A stretch of DNA of 64,000 nt from Kordia algicida OT-1 (GCF_000154725.1 NZ_DS544873.1:1441432-1505431), one strand, 5' to 3'; numbered from the stretch's first letter, positions 10,083 to 19,495 are shown. Notes: a model not told the origin generated them from the sequence alone. Numbers and translations: made by a program.

Positions 10083-10616
10083 CTACTTTAAAGCATCATA
10101 CATAGCATGAATTCTATGTTCCGCTTCTGCATTAGTGATTCCGTTATAAAAATCTTTTACAAATGGATGCTCAAAATCGTCATGAGGGAAAATTTCTGGT
10201 CTTTTATTTCCTTTTTTTATCAGTACATTCATCGGAATATTTATCATGTTTTCATATGCAGGCAATTCATTACATAACCAACCAAAATATCCTGTTTCAT
10301 GTTGTTTATTCTTAAAATTATCTGAATAATCTCTAAAGCTTTTTTCACTTAAAGAAACCCAAAGTCCATATTCTAAAAATACATCGTAATCGATTATTTT
10401 TTGCTTTAACACAACTCTAATGAAATAATTTGTTTCTGTTTCGTATTGAATTATACAAAAATCGTCTGAAAGTGTTGCGATTTCTTTCTTTTGACTCTTT
10501 GAGAGATTATGATAATTTTCTGGCGAGACAAACGCTAATGCAGGCCATTGTTGATGAACTTCTCCACATTGGGAACATGAATATTGCTTTTTATTTTTCT
10601 TCTTACGCCAAAACAT
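10083..10616 (-). CDS. DUF2199 domain-containing protein
   Basis: This 177-aa cytosolic protein matches DUF2199. It opens with a CxxC pair (CSQCGEVHQQWP, residues 14-25), continues with a block predicting FIRVVL...YGLWVSLSE, and has the conserved GWLCNELPAY segment. Function is unknown; proteins of this family are often near stress or hydrolase genes. It is preceded by the SDR gene with a 14-base gap on the same strand, so the two are probably co-transcribed, SDR first. A basic N-terminal stretch (FWRKKKNKKQ) is unusual for the family and could assist nucleic acid or membrane contact. Confidence 0.8.
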   Translation of the reverse strand: MFWRKKKNKKQYSCSQCGEVHQQWPALAFVSPENYHNLSKSQKKEIATLSDDFCIIQYETETNYFIRVVLKQKIIDYDVFLEYGLWVSLSEKSFRDYSDNFKNKQHETGYFGWLCNELPAYENMINIPMNVLIKKGNKRPEIFPHDDFEHPFVKDFYNGITNAEAEHRIHAMYDALK

Positions 10617-10630
10617 TTTTGAAACGGTAT

Positions 10631-11437
10631 TTACAACTTATAATGATTCATCAGCATTTTTTCATACACTTTGTCTGGCAACGCACGTTTAAGCACAATT
10701 GAAAATTTCTGCATAAATGCGCCAACTTTGTAATGAATTTTTGGTTTTTTCGTTTGAATGATCTTTAAAACTGCTTCTGCCATAATTGTAGGATCAGAAC
10801 CTGCATCAACATGCGAATCCATTTCTTTTAACATCGTTCCATACACTTCTTTATACGGAGAGTTTTCATAAACTGGCGTATGATAACGTCCAGCAGCAAT
10901 ATTGGTAGCAAAATCGCCTGGCGCAACATTTGCAATTTCAATTCCAAACATTTTCACTTCCATGCGCATGGCTTCCGTAACCAACTCTAAAGCACCTTTA
11001 GTTGCTGAGTAAATTCCGCGATACGGCAATCCCATATAACCTGCAATAGAAGTTACATTGACAATATGACCACTTTTTTGTTTGCGCATTTGAGGTAAAA
11101 CGGCTTTCATCACTGCAATCGGACCGTATAAATTTGTCTGAAATGCCTTGTGAATTTCTTCTTCGGGCGTTTCTTCAATTGGACCTGTAATTCCAACGCC
11201 TGCATTATTAATCAAAACATCCAAACGACCTTCTGCTTCAATAATGGTAGTAACTGCTTTCTGGATTGTTGCGGTATCACGCACATCTAGTGCAATCAAT
11301 TTAAAAGCTGTAAAATCCTTAAACTTGTCAGGATTTCTACTTGTTCCGTACACGGTATAACCTTTTTCGGCTAGAAGAATTCCAATAGATTTTCCAATTC
11401 CTGATGAACCACCAGTAATTAATACAACTTTTGACAT
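10631..11437 (-). CDS. Short-chain dehydrogenase/reductase
   Basis: This 268-aa classical SDR has a Rossmann cofactor motif TGGSSGIG (8-15), NNAG (77-80) and the catalytic set S130, Y143, K147 (YSATK). An Arg after the second beta strand (GTSRNPDK) favours NADP(H). It should be a cytosolic oxidoreductase for an alcohol or ketone, substrate unknown; the C-terminal 80 residues (VHPVYENSPYKEVYG-like region) determine specificity and are not informative here. It heads a probable two-gene unit with DUF2199. The SRP RNA gene lies upstream on the same strand and ends in its own T-rich hairpin. Confidence 0.9.
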   Translation of the reverse strand: MSKVVLITGGSSGIGKSIGILLAEKGYTVYGTSRNPDKFKDFTAFKLIALDVRDTATIQKAVTTIIEAEGRLDVLINNAGVGITGPIEETPEEEIHKAFQTNLYGPIAVMKAVLPQMRKQKSGHIVNVTSIAGYMGLPYRGIYSATKGALELVTEAMRMEVKMFGIEIANVAPGDFATNIAAGRYHTPVYENSPYKEVYGTMLKEMDSHVDAGSDPTIMAEAVLKIIQTKKPKIHYKVGAFMQKFSIVLKRALPDKVYEKMLMNHYKL

Positions 11438-11523
11438 GCGCTTAGTTTTGATTGTTTTTTACAAATATAAACTCTTTATAAATGCATCGTGAAGTTTTTT
11501 TGAGGTCGTTGACTTTAGGGTAC

Positions 11524-11624
11524 AAAAAATGGCAAGCTACCTACATCACACCGCTACGACCGTATACCTTTGCTGCGTTCCCGCCCTGGAGGATTCAACA
11601 GGAGCTGGTTGTGTAGGACTTGCC
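11524..11624 (-). ncRNA. ffs: Bacterial small signal recognition particle RNA (4.5S)
   Basis: On the minus strand this is a long hairpin of about 100 bases. The ends pair (GGCAAG at the 5' side with CTTGCC at the 3' side), and the tip carries the conserved domain IV, seen as CAGGGCGGGAACGCAGCAAAGG split by short pairs. This is the Ffh-binding loop with the GGAA tetraloop-type region and the asymmetric AGCA loop. The 3' end is followed by ATTTTTTG, acting as the terminator. The 5' end lies five bases after an exact TAnnTTTG box, which fits transcription starting there. Confidence 0.9.
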
Positions 11625-11628
11625 GCTG

Positions 11629-11658
11629 CAAATATAAAATGTTTTTACATTATAACAA
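11629..11658 (-). promoter_or_regulatory. Promoter of the SRP RNA
   Basis: TTG (11656-11658), 19 bases, then TATATTTG (11629-11636) on the minus strand matches the Bacteroidota housekeeping consensus. The RNA begins about five bases downstream, which calibrates the start point for other promoters in this window. Confidence 0.7.
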
Positions 11659-11711
11659 TGATTTTTTAAACTGATTTTTATGAATTACCTTGCCAGAAAT
11701 AAAGAATTCCA

Positions 11712-12776
11712 ATGAAATTTTATAATATATTCATAATCACTTTTTTAAGCCTAACGGTTTTTTCATGCGGTGGCGAAAAAAAATCAACAACTCCTAAATT
11801 TTCTTTAAAAATTGATGGGAAAACAGAAAAATTTAAGTTGAATAGCGCAATTAAAGCAACATTAATCAACTCAGAAAACAAGACTATTTCGAATGTTGAT
11901 TATAAAATTAACGATGAAAAGTTATCAAATTCGAGTAAAAATCCGTTGATTTTAGAAACTACAATTCCTGAAACAACCTTATTAGGAAAGCAAAATTTAA
12001 AAGCTACCATTACGTATGATGATGGCAAAACGACAACTACTCGTAAAAATTTGACGATTCTATCCAACATGAAACCGAAAGTGTATACCTATAAAATTAT
12101 CAATACATTTCCGCACGATCAAAAAGCATATACACAAGGATTGGAGTTTTTTAGAGATACATTATTTGAAAGTACGGGACAGCGTGGACAATCTTCACTA
12201 CGAAAAGTAGATTATAAAACGGGGAAAATTTACCAAAAAATAGAATTAGACAATCGCTATTTCGGCGAAGGAATTACGGTTTTAAATGACAAATTATACA
12301 TGCTTACGTGGCGTTCAAATACAGGCTTTATATATAATCCTAATAATTTAGAACGAATTGACACCTTTACCTATCAAAATAGTAAAGAAGGTTGGGGATT
12401 GTGTAATGATGGCGAAAAATTATACAAGAGCGACGGAACAGAAAATATCTGGATTCTAGATCCTAAAACGTTAAAAGAACAATACGCGATTCAGGTTTGT
12501 GACAACAAACGAACGTATGTAAAAGCAAACGAATTGGAATACATTAACGGAAAGATTTTTGCGAATAGCTATCAAAATCCGAGCATGATGATTATAAATC
12601 CAAAAAATGGTGCTTTGGAAGGAATTATAGATTTTAGAGGTTTAAAGGAAAAAGTAACCAATCACTCGCAAATTGACGTTTTTAACGGAATTGCTTTCAA
12701 TACAAAAACCAACACATATTTTGTTACTGGAAAGTACTGGGACAAGCTTTTTGAAGTGGAGATTGTAGAGAAATAA
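11712..12776 (+). CDS. Glutaminyl-peptide cyclotransferase-like lipoprotein
   Basis: This 354-aa protein starts with a lipoprotein signal (SLTVFSCGG, Cys19). Residues about 30-120 form a linker and Ig-like region, and residues about 125-354 match the plant-type glutamine cyclotransferase beta-propeller: FPHDQKAYTQGLEF, LFESTGQRGQSSLRKVD, NRYFGEGIT, LYMLTW, GWGLCNDGE, NELEYINGKIFAN. The enzyme converts N-terminal glutamine of proteins to pyroglutamate, here probably in the periplasm or on the outer membrane, where many T9SS substrates carry N-terminal pyroglutamate. The gene is alone on its strand and divergent from SRP RNA. Confidence 0.88.
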   Translation: MKFYNIFIITFLSLTVFSCGGEKKSTTPKFSLKIDGKTEKFKLNSAIKATLINSENKTISNVDYKINDEKLSNSSKNPLILETTIPETTLLGKQNLKATITYDDGKTTTTRKNLTILSNMKPKVYTYKIINTFPHDQKAYTQGLEFFRDTLFESTGQRGQSSLRKVDYKTGKIYQKIELDNRYFGEGITVLNDKLYMLTWRSNTGFIYNPNNLERIDTFTYQNSKEGWGLCNDGEKLYKSDGTENIWILDPKTLKEQYAIQVCDNKRTYVKANELEYINGKIFANSYQNPSMMIINPKNGALEGIIDFRGLKEKVTNHSQIDVFNGIAFNTKTNTYFVTGKYWDKLFEVEIVEK

Positions 12777-12869
12777 GGTTCTTCCCATGAAGACAACAAC
12801 TCACAACTCATAACTCACAACAAACACCTAATTCCTCACCAACCACTAGCCTATTCCTCAAATTATCAT

Positions 12870-12877
12870 TATTTTTG
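12870..12877 (+). promoter_or_regulatory. Candidate -7 box for the YggS gene
   Basis: TATTTTTG matches TAnnTTTG and lies 19 bases before the ATG. No clear TTG at -33. Confidence 0.4.
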
Positions 12878-12895
12878 CATCAATAATTTCTTTAC

Positions 12896-13564
12896 ATGTC
12901 AATTACTTCAAAAATTCAAGAATACCAACAAAAATTACCAACTCACGTTACTCTTGTAGCAGTTTCAAAAACAAAACCTATAAGCGATTTACAAGAAGCA
13001 TATACTGCTGGACAACGTGTATTTGGGGAAAACAAAATTCAGGAAATGGCAGAAAAATGGGAAGCACTTCCCAAAGATATTTCTTGGCACATGATTGGAC
13101 ACGTACAGCGAAATAAGGTAAAATATATGGCTGAATTTGTGGATCTGATTCACGGAGTTGATAGTTACAAACTACTAAAAGAAATTAACAAACAAGCAAA
13201 AAAATACAATCGTGTCATTAATTGCTTGCTTCAAATAAAAATTGCGGAAGAAGATTCTAAGTTTGGAATGTCTGTCGAAGAAGCTACAACATTGCTCGCT
13301 TCTGAGGAGTTTCAACAATTAGAAAATGTTGCAATTGTCGGTTTAATGGGAATGGCAACTTTTACAGACGACACTTCACAAGTTCAACAAGAATTTAAAA
13401 ACTTAAAAACGACCTTCGACACTTTAAAAGCTATTCATAACTACTTAAAAATCATATCAATGGGAATGAGTGGCGATTACGAATTGGCAATTCAAGAAGG
13501 AAGTACGATGGTACGAATAGGCAGTAGCATCTTCGGTGCGCGAAATTATGCGTCAGTAAACTAA
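12896..13564 (+). CDS. YggS/PROSC family PLP-binding protein
   Basis: This 222-aa single-domain (beta/alpha)8 protein binds pyridoxal phosphate through K25 (AVSKTKP). Family motifs are present: FGENKIQEM, WHMIGHVQRNKVKY, and the C-terminal SMGMSGDYELAIQEGSTMVRIGSSIFG. Members maintain PLP and amino-acid homeostasis in the cytosol, apparently without a classical enzymatic reaction. The length is normal and the start ATG is preceded by a promoter-like box 19 bases upstream, so the leader is very short. The exonuclease gene follows after 58 bases. Confidence 0.93.
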   Translation: MSITSKIQEYQQKLPTHVTLVAVSKTKPISDLQEAYTAGQRVFGENKIQEMAEKWEALPKDISWHMIGHVQRNKVKYMAEFVDLIHGVDSYKLLKEINKQAKKYNRVINCLLQIKIAEEDSKFGMSVEEATTLLASEEFQQLENVAIVGLMGMATFTDDTSQVQQEFKNLKTTFDTLKAIHNYLKIISMGMSGDYELAIQEGSTMVRIGSSIFGARNYASVN

Positions 13565-13622
13565 GCAAATCCTTTAGTTATTTTTATATTTATACCCAAA
13601 TTATAAAAACAACGCATATCGT

Positions 13623-14987
13623 TTGTACGCAATAGTAGACATAGAAACCACTGGAGGAAAATATAATGAAGAAGGAATTACTGAAATAGCTATCTACAGA
13701 TTTGACGGTCATGAAGTTGTTGACCAATTTATTAGTTTGGTAAATCCTGAGCGAGAAATTCAACCGTTTGTGGTAAATTTGACAGGAATCAATTCAAGAA
13801 TGCTCCGCGATGCACCAAAATTCTACGAAGTAGCCAAGCGTATTGTCGAAATTACTGAAGATTGTATCATTGTAGCACACAACGCTAGTTTTGATTACCG
13901 CATTTTACAACTAGAATTCAAACGTTTAGGTTTCGAATATAAACGCAAAAGCCTCTGTACGGTTGAACTTTCAAAGAAACTAATTCCCGAAATGGAATCA
14001 TACAAGCTAGGAAAGCTGGTTCGTGCACTTGGAATTCCGATGAGTGACAGACATAGAGCTTCTGGCGATGCACTTGCAACAGTAAAACTTTTTCAATTAT
14101 TACTCGATAAAGATTCCGAAAAAAACATCATTCAACAAGCTGTAAAAACAGAAATCAAGAAAAAAGTTGCTACACGTTTGCTCGATATTCTTGAAAATTT
14201 ACCTTCTGCAACTGGTGTCTATTATATGCATAATGCCAAAGGTGAAATTATCTATATCGGGAAAAGTAAAAACATCAAAAAACGTGTCAATCAACATTTT
14301 ACAGGAAAAAACAACAAATCAAAAAAGATTCAAAAACAAGTCGCAGCCGTTACTTTTGAACGTACAGGAAGCGAATTGGTCGCTCTTTTAAAAGAAAGTG
14401 AAGAAATTAAACGTAAAAGACCAATCTACAATCGAGCGCAACGCAAAAACATCTTTCAATTTGCAATGGGTTCTTATGTCGATGAAAATGGTTATATAGG
14501 TTTGCGTATTGAAAAAGCTGATGGACGTAAAAAACACATCACTACGTTTACCAACATGTCACAGGCAAAACACGTGATGTTTAAGCTTACGGAAGATTTT
14601 AAATTGTGTCAAAAAATAAACGAATTACATTCCTCAAAATCACAATGTTTTCAATATACTATTAAGGAATGTGATGGCGCATGTATCAACCAAGAAGACG
14701 TGACTTCTTATAACAAACGCGTGCAAGAAGCTATTGATAGATATAGTTATGCAAACAAAAATATGCTGATTATTGACAAAGGTCGTCACCACGATGAACG
14801 CAGTGCAATATTGATTGAAAACGGTCAATACAAAGGTTTTGGTTTTTACAGTCTCAACTATCAAATTACCAAAAGAGAGGTTTTAGAAAAAATCATTACA
14901 CCTATGCAAAATAATAGAGATGTTCAACATATTATTCAAAGTCATCTTCGTCGTAAAAACAGATTTAAAATTATTCACTTACAATAG
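13623..14987 (+). CDS. DnaQ-type exonuclease fused to a GIY-YIG nuclease domain
   Basis: The 454-aa protein starts at a TTG codon (no in-frame ATG lies nearby upstream), reading MYAIVDIETTGG. Residues 1-165 are a DEDDh 3'-5' exonuclease: D6 and E8 (DIETT), D91 (ASFD), H144 and D149 (RHRASGDA). Residues about 194-275 form a GIY-YIG domain like the N-terminus of UvrC (GVYY at 198-201, IYIGKS at 210-215). The rest is a C-terminal part resembling the UvrC-like/Cho relatives. The combination is common in Bacteroidota and Actinobacteria (DinG/Cho-like repair nucleases) and suggests a role in DNA repair with a 3'-5' trimming and an incision activity. It is in line with yggS. Confidence 0.85.
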   Translation: MYAIVDIETTGGKYNEEGITEIAIYRFDGHEVVDQFISLVNPEREIQPFVVNLTGINSRMLRDAPKFYEVAKRIVEITEDCIIVAHNASFDYRILQLEFKRLGFEYKRKSLCTVELSKKLIPEMESYKLGKLVRALGIPMSDRHRASGDALATVKLFQLLLDKDSEKNIIQQAVKTEIKKKVATRLLDILENLPSATGVYYMHNAKGEIIYIGKSKNIKKRVNQHFTGKNNKSKKIQKQVAAVTFERTGSELVALLKESEEIKRKRPIYNRAQRKNIFQFAMGSYVDENGYIGLRIEKADGRKKHITTFTNMSQAKHVMFKLTEDFKLCQKINELHSSKSQCFQYTIKECDGACINQEDVTSYNKRVQEAIDRYSYANKNMLIIDKGRHHDERSAILIENGQYKGFGFYSLNYQITKREVLEKIITPMQNNRDVQHIIQSHLRRKNRFKIIHLQ

Positions 14988-15053
14988 GCAATTACGTTTA
15001 CATTGTAATCTTTAAAACCTAATTCACTCAGATCGAATTAATTAACCATACAC

Positions 15054-17021
15054 ATGAAACCGATTTATTTACTACTTACCATCTTATGTACCAGCTTTTG
15101 CTACGGACAAAACCCAATGAGTTCTAAATTTAACAGAGTTAGTCAAGACGAACTAAATATGAAAGTGTACGCAAAAGATACCACAGCGCATGCAGTCATT
15201 TTGGAAGAATATGGAGAAAACTTTTTTGACGTTGAAAATGATCGTATTTGGCTGATAAAACATTATTACGCTAAAATTAAAATTCTTGACAAGCAAGGTT
15301 TAGACGCTGCAAACATTGAAATTCCAGTCTACAAAAGTGAAAAATCTAGCGAATACATAAAAAACATAAAAGCAGTTACGCACAATCCTGGCGAAAAAAA
15401 TGAATTAGCAGAAGATCAAGTTTTTACGGTAGATTTAAATAGTTTTTATGCGGAAAAGCGCTTCACGTTTCCCAATGTAAAAGTAGGAAGCGTGATTGAA
15501 TACCAATACACATTACAATCGCCCTATATTTACAATTTTGAAGGTTGGGATTTTCAATCTGACATTCCAAAAATATACAGTGAATTTAATGCAAAAATTC
15601 CTGCAAACTATCGTTATAACAGAAGTTTAAAAGGTTTTCAGAAACTTGATGTAAATGAAGCTTCGGTAAAAAAAGGTTGTTTTAGAATCCCTGGAATTCC
15701 CGATAGAGCCGATTGTGAATTATTGCGTTATGCGATGAAAGATATTCCTGCGTTTAAGGAAGAATCGTACATGCTTTCCAAAAACAATTATATTTCAAGA
15801 ATTGCCTTTGAACTATCTGAATATGTTCGCTTAGATGGCAGAAAAGATGTCTATACAAAATCGTGGAAAGCGGTTGATAAAGACATGCGAAAAGACAAAG
15901 ATATTGGCGCGCAGGTTCGTAAAAACAAATTCTTTAAAAACAAACTTTCTGATGAAATACTGAATGAACCTTCCGAATTAAAAAAAGCCAAAAAAATATA
16001 TGCTTTTATCAAAGATCATTACACTTGGAACGGAAAATACGGCCTTTTTGGTGATGCAAACGTGCGTCAGGCATTTCAAAATCGTACAGGAAATGTTCCC
16101 GAAGTCAATTTATCTTTAGTAAACAGCCTGTTGGCTGCCGATATTAAAACGGAAACGGTACTATTGTCTACACGCGCCAAAGGTTTGCCAACACAAAAGC
16201 ATCCGGTAATGTCTGATTTTAATTACTTAGTGGCAAAAGTGACCATTGGAGAAGAAGTATTTTTGCTTGATGCGACTGAAAAATTACTTTCCTTCGGATT
16301 GTTACCAATTCGTGCATTAAACTACAACGGACGCGCTATGGATTTCAAAAATCCGAGCTATTGGTTTACGATCAATCCGTATCAAGAAAATCGTCAAAAT
16401 ACCATTGTTTCTATTACTGTTTCTGAAGATGGAACTGCCAAAGGAAAAATTTCGCAAGTAAATACAGGATATTTAGCTTACCAAAAACGACAAGAGCTTC
16501 TTGAAAATGATACTGAAACTTATTTGGATGATTTTGAATCTTCCCTACCCTTTTTGGAGGTTTCTGATTATGAAGTAAAAGATCGCACCAATGTAGAAAA
16601 ACCTATAAAAGAAATATTTACCTTAGATTTTGATGAAGATGGTTTTTCGAATTCGGAAACATTCTTAGATCCGTTTTTCTTAAAAGTTTTCTCTAAAAAT
16701 CCGTTTGCGCTAGAAAAACGAGAATATCCTGTAGATTTTGCTTTCTCAAGAGTGTACACCACTCGTTTTTTAATGTCAATTCCGCCAACACATGAATTTG
16801 CCAATCTTCCAGAAAATCAAGAATTTACTATTGGTAATGGAAAAGCAATTTGTGCTTTAAAAACTGTACAGCAAAACGGACAATTGAACATGTCTTTCAA
16901 ACTGATTATCAACAACTTCTATTTTGAACCACAAGAATATCAAGAATTGAAAGACTTTTTTAGTAAATTATCAATTCTACAGAAAAACACGCGATTAATC
17001 ATAAAAAAGAAAAATTCCTAA
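15054..17021 (+). CDS. Secreted DUF3857/transglutaminase-like protein without catalytic Cys and His
   Basis: This 655-aa protein has a signal peptide (MKPIYLLLTILCTSFCYGQ) and the three-part DUF3857 layout: DUF3857 domain (about 55-220), a transglutaminase-core domain (about 300-410) and a C-terminal beta domain. In the core the family motif with the catalytic Cys reads RTGNVPEVN, so Cys is replaced by V348; the His position in the NH motif reads N390-Y391; only D406 (LLDATE) of the triad remains. It is therefore a pseudoenzyme, probably a periplasmic binding or scaffold protein. The K+ channel gene begins 20 bases after its stop, so the two are likely co-transcribed. Confidence 0.85.
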   Translation: MKPIYLLLTILCTSFCYGQNPMSSKFNRVSQDELNMKVYAKDTTAHAVILEEYGENFFDVENDRIWLIKHYYAKIKILDKQGLDAANIEIPVYKSEKSSEYIKNIKAVTHNPGEKNELAEDQVFTVDLNSFYAEKRFTFPNVKVGSVIEYQYTLQSPYIYNFEGWDFQSDIPKIYSEFNAKIPANYRYNRSLKGFQKLDVNEASVKKGCFRIPGIPDRADCELLRYAMKDIPAFKEESYMLSKNNYISRIAFELSEYVRLDGRKDVYTKSWKAVDKDMRKDKDIGAQVRKNKFFKNKLSDEILNEPSELKKAKKIYAFIKDHYTWNGKYGLFGDANVRQAFQNRTGNVPEVNLSLVNSLLAADIKTETVLLSTRAKGLPTQKHPVMSDFNYLVAKVTIGEEVFLLDATEKLLSFGLLPIRALNYNGRAMDFKNPSYWFTINPYQENRQNTIVSITVSEDGTAKGKISQVNTGYLAYQKRQELLENDTETYLDDFESSLPFLEVSDYEVKDRTNVEKPIKEIFTLDFDEDGFSNSETFLDPFFLKVFSKNPFALEKREYPVDFAFSRVYTTRFLMSIPPTHEFANLPENQEFTIGNGKAICALKTVQQNGQLNMSFKLIINNFYFEPQEYQELKDFFSKLSILQKNTRLIIKKKNS

Positions 17022-17041
17022 ATAAGTAGTAAATTTACAAT

Positions 17042-17878
17042 ATGGCAAAAAATTGGAAAGCAACACTTCATGAGGTTATATACGAAGCAGATACACCTGC
17101 GGGAAAATTATTTGATGTAGTATTACTTTTTTTAATTCTAGCAAGTATTTTGCTGGTAATGCTTGAAAGTGTTAATGAATTTGCAGAAAAACACGGAACA
17201 TTATTGTATGTTTCCGAGTGGATTATTACAATTTTATTTACGTTTGAATATTTTGCCAGAATCATTTCCATAAAAAAACCATCACGATATATTTTTAGTT
17301 TCTACGGAATCATAGATTTTCTGTCTACCATTCCAATGTATTTATCATTTTTTATCGTTGGTTCGCAATCGCTCATTGCGTTACGTGCTTTACGTTTAAT
17401 GCGTATTTTTAGAGTTTTAAAATTAGCGAGATACATTGGCGAGTCTAACAATATCATGCGTGCTTTGAATGCGAGTAAGATTAAAATTGGCGTGTTTATC
17501 ATGTTTATTTTAATTTTGTGTACCATTTTAGGATCGGTCATGTATTTGATTGAAAGTGGTGAAGACAGCGGATTTACAAGCATTCCAAGAAGTATTTATT
17601 GGGCAATTGTCACACTTACTACTGTTGGCTACGGAGACATTGCGCCACATACTGCGTTGGGACAATTTATTGCGTCCATCATTATGATTCTTGGTTACGG
17701 AATTATTGCCGTTCCTACGGGAATTGTGACTGCCGAACTTGCCAATCAAGATAAAGAAGATGGTACGTTGCATTTAAATACGCAATCGTGCCCAAACTGT
17801 GCTGCGGAAAAACACAAGAATAAAGCAGAATATTGTTATAATTGTGGCGAAAGTCTTAATCCAGAAGAATCTGATTAA
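17042..17878 (+). CDS. Voltage-gated potassium channel with C-terminal zinc ribbon
   Basis: This 278-aa six-helix ion channel has S1-S6 across about 23-232, an S4 helix with spaced arginines (R115 to R130, LRALRLMRIFRVLKLAR), and a K+ selectivity filter TVGYGD (194-199). It would sit in the inner membrane and gate K+ by voltage. The C-terminal tail carries a CxxC...CxxC zinc ribbon (C250, C253, C265, C268), unusual but recurrent in Bacteroidota channel proteins, possibly a regulatory or assembly domain. It lies 20 bases after the DUF3857 gene and 12 bases before miaA, suggesting one transcript from 15054 to 18796. Confidence 0.9.
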   Translation: MAKNWKATLHEVIYEADTPAGKLFDVVLLFLILASILLVMLESVNEFAEKHGTLLYVSEWIITILFTFEYFARIISIKKPSRYIFSFYGIIDFLSTIPMYLSFFIVGSQSLIALRALRLMRIFRVLKLARYIGESNNIMRALNASKIKIGVFIMFILILCTILGSVMYLIESGEDSGFTSIPRSIYWAIVTLTTVGYGDIAPHTALGQFIASIIMILGYGIIAVPTGIVTAELANQDKEDGTLHLNTQSCPNCAAEKHKNKAEYCYNCGESLNPEESD

Positions 17879-17890
17879 CCTAACCTTTGT

Positions 17891-18796
17891 ATGTCCAAAT
17901 ATCTTATTTCAGTTGTTGGTGCAACCGCTATCGGAAAAACAGCGTTGAGTATTAAGCTTGCCAAACATTTCCAAACGGAGATTATTTCCTGCGATTCAAG
18001 ACAGTTTTTTAAGGAAATGACCATTGGTACGGCGGTTCCTTCTGAAGATGAATTGAATGCAGCGAAACATCATTTTATTCAACATATTAGCATTTTTGAC
18101 AATTATAATGTTGGACAATTTGAAAAAGATGCCATTACAAAGCTTGACGAGTTGTTTCAGCAATATAATATTGTTGTCATGGTTGGCGGAAGTGGTTTGT
18201 ATGCAGATGCAGTAATTAAAGGTTTAGATGAATTCCCAAAGGTAAATCCTCAAATACGAGAAGATTTAAATGAAGAATTGGCTACCAACGGAATTGTTTC
18301 GCTTCAAGAGAAACTAAAAACGCTTGATCCTGTATATTATGAAAAAGTGGCACTTGAAAACCCACATCGTTTAATACGCGCATTGGAAATTTGCATTGGA
18401 AGCGGAAAACCATATTCTAGCTTTTTGAAAGATAAAACAGCGAGTCGAAATTTTAAAACGATTAAAATTGGCTTGTCAGCAGATAGACCAATCATGTACG
18501 ATCGTATCAATCGTCGTGTAGATATCATGATGAACGAAGGATTGTTGGAAGAAGCAAAAGCGTTACATCCGCATAAAGCGTTGAATGCCTTGCAAACAGT
18601 TGGTTACCGTGAGCTTTTTAATTATTTTGATGGCGATTGGACGCTCGATTTCGCCGTAAGCGAGATTAAAAAAAACAGCAGACGTTTTGCCAAAAGACAA
18701 GGAACTTGGTTTCGAAAAGATGCACAAACAGTGTGGTTTGATTATCAAGAAGATGTAGCGAATATTATTGAGGAAATTGAGCGTAGACTTTGTTAG
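17891..18796 (+). CDS. miaA: tRNA dimethylallyltransferase
   Basis: This 301-aa enzyme adds a dimethylallyl group to N6 of A37 in tRNAs reading codons beginning with U. The P-loop GATAIGKT (10-17), the DSRQ block (SCDSRQFF), GGSGLYADAVIKG and the C-terminal QTVGYREL and KRQGTWFRKD segments are all present, and length is typical. It follows the K+ channel gene after 12 bases in the same transcript. The adjacent cupin gene is separated by about 120 bases with short repeats (see 18836-18905), so it may be a new unit. Confidence 0.96.
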   Translation: MSKYLISVVGATAIGKTALSIKLAKHFQTEIISCDSRQFFKEMTIGTAVPSEDELNAAKHHFIQHISIFDNYNVGQFEKDAITKLDELFQQYNIVVMVGGSGLYADAVIKGLDEFPKVNPQIREDLNEELATNGIVSLQEKLKTLDPVYYEKVALENPHRLIRALEICIGSGKPYSSFLKDKTASRNFKTIKIGLSADRPIMYDRINRRVDIMMNEGLLEEAKALHPHKALNALQTVGYRELFNYFDGDWTLDFAVSEIKKNSRRFAKRQGTWFRKDAQTVWFDYQEDVANIIEEIERRLC

Positions 18797-18917
18797 ATTT
18801 TTAGACTGTTTGTTGTTGATTTGTTCTTTGCTTATTAGCAAATATCAACATACCAAGAGCAAAGCGATACCAAAATACTAAAAGCAAAGCAATACCAACA
18901 TACTAAATACCCAAAAG

Positions 18918-19424
18918 ATGCTCCCAGAAATAAAAAAATTAGTTGAAAATTTACACCTATTGCCACATCCTGAAGGCGGATTTTACAAAGAAGTATATCG
19001 AAGTGAAAAAGTAATTCCGAAAAATGCGTTGCTTGATGATTTTTCAGGCGATCGCAGTTATTGTACAAGTATTTATTTTTTGCTTACTTCCAAGAATTTT
19101 TCTGCATTTCACAGAATTAAACAAGATGAAATTTGGCATTTTTATGGAGGAAGTGCTCTTAGCGTACATGTAATTGACAAAGAAGGAAAGTATACCGAAC
19201 ATAAAGTTGGAATGAATTTCTCTAAAGGAGAAGAACCGCAATTGGTTGTTCCTGCAGGTTGCTGGTTCGCGTCAAGCGTAGCAAAAGAAAATTCGTATGC
19301 ATTTGTCGGTTGTACCGTAGCGCCAGGATTTGATTTTGAAGATTTTGAATTGGCAAAAGGTGCCGATTTAGCTTCGGAATATCCTCAGTATTCGAGTATT
19401 ATCTATAGACTTACTAGAGAATAA
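18918..19424 (+). CDS. DUF985 (cupin_5) protein
   Basis: This 168-aa cytosolic protein matches the DUF985 cupin family: LPHPEGGFYKEVYRS, SIYFLLTSKNFSAFHRIKQDEIWHFYGG, LVVPAGCWFAS and the conserved end VAPGFDFEDFELA. The His and Glu residues around HRIKQDEIWHF are placed like cupin metal ligands. No enzymatic activity is established for the family. The gene is single, ends at a strong hairpin (19432-19461), and is convergent with the response regulator gene. Confidence 0.88.
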   Translation: MLPEIKKLVENLHLLPHPEGGFYKEVYRSEKVIPKNALLDDFSGDRSYCTSIYFLLTSKNFSAFHRIKQDEIWHFYGGSALSVHVIDKEGKYTEHKVGMNFSKGEEPQLVVPAGCWFASSVAKENSYAFVGCTVAPGFDFEDFELAKGADLASEYPQYSSIIYRLTRE

Positions 19425-19431
19425 TTGAAAA

Positions 19432-19461
19432 AGTCGACATTCGGGAAGTCGACTATTTTTT
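19432..19461 (+). terminator. Terminator of the cupin gene
   Basis: AGTCGAC (19432-19438) pairs with GTCGACT (19448-19454) and is followed by a T run on the plus strand. Confidence 0.8.
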
Positions 19462-19495
19462 TCAAGTGTTTAGGGGAAATACGAATAATACTTTA

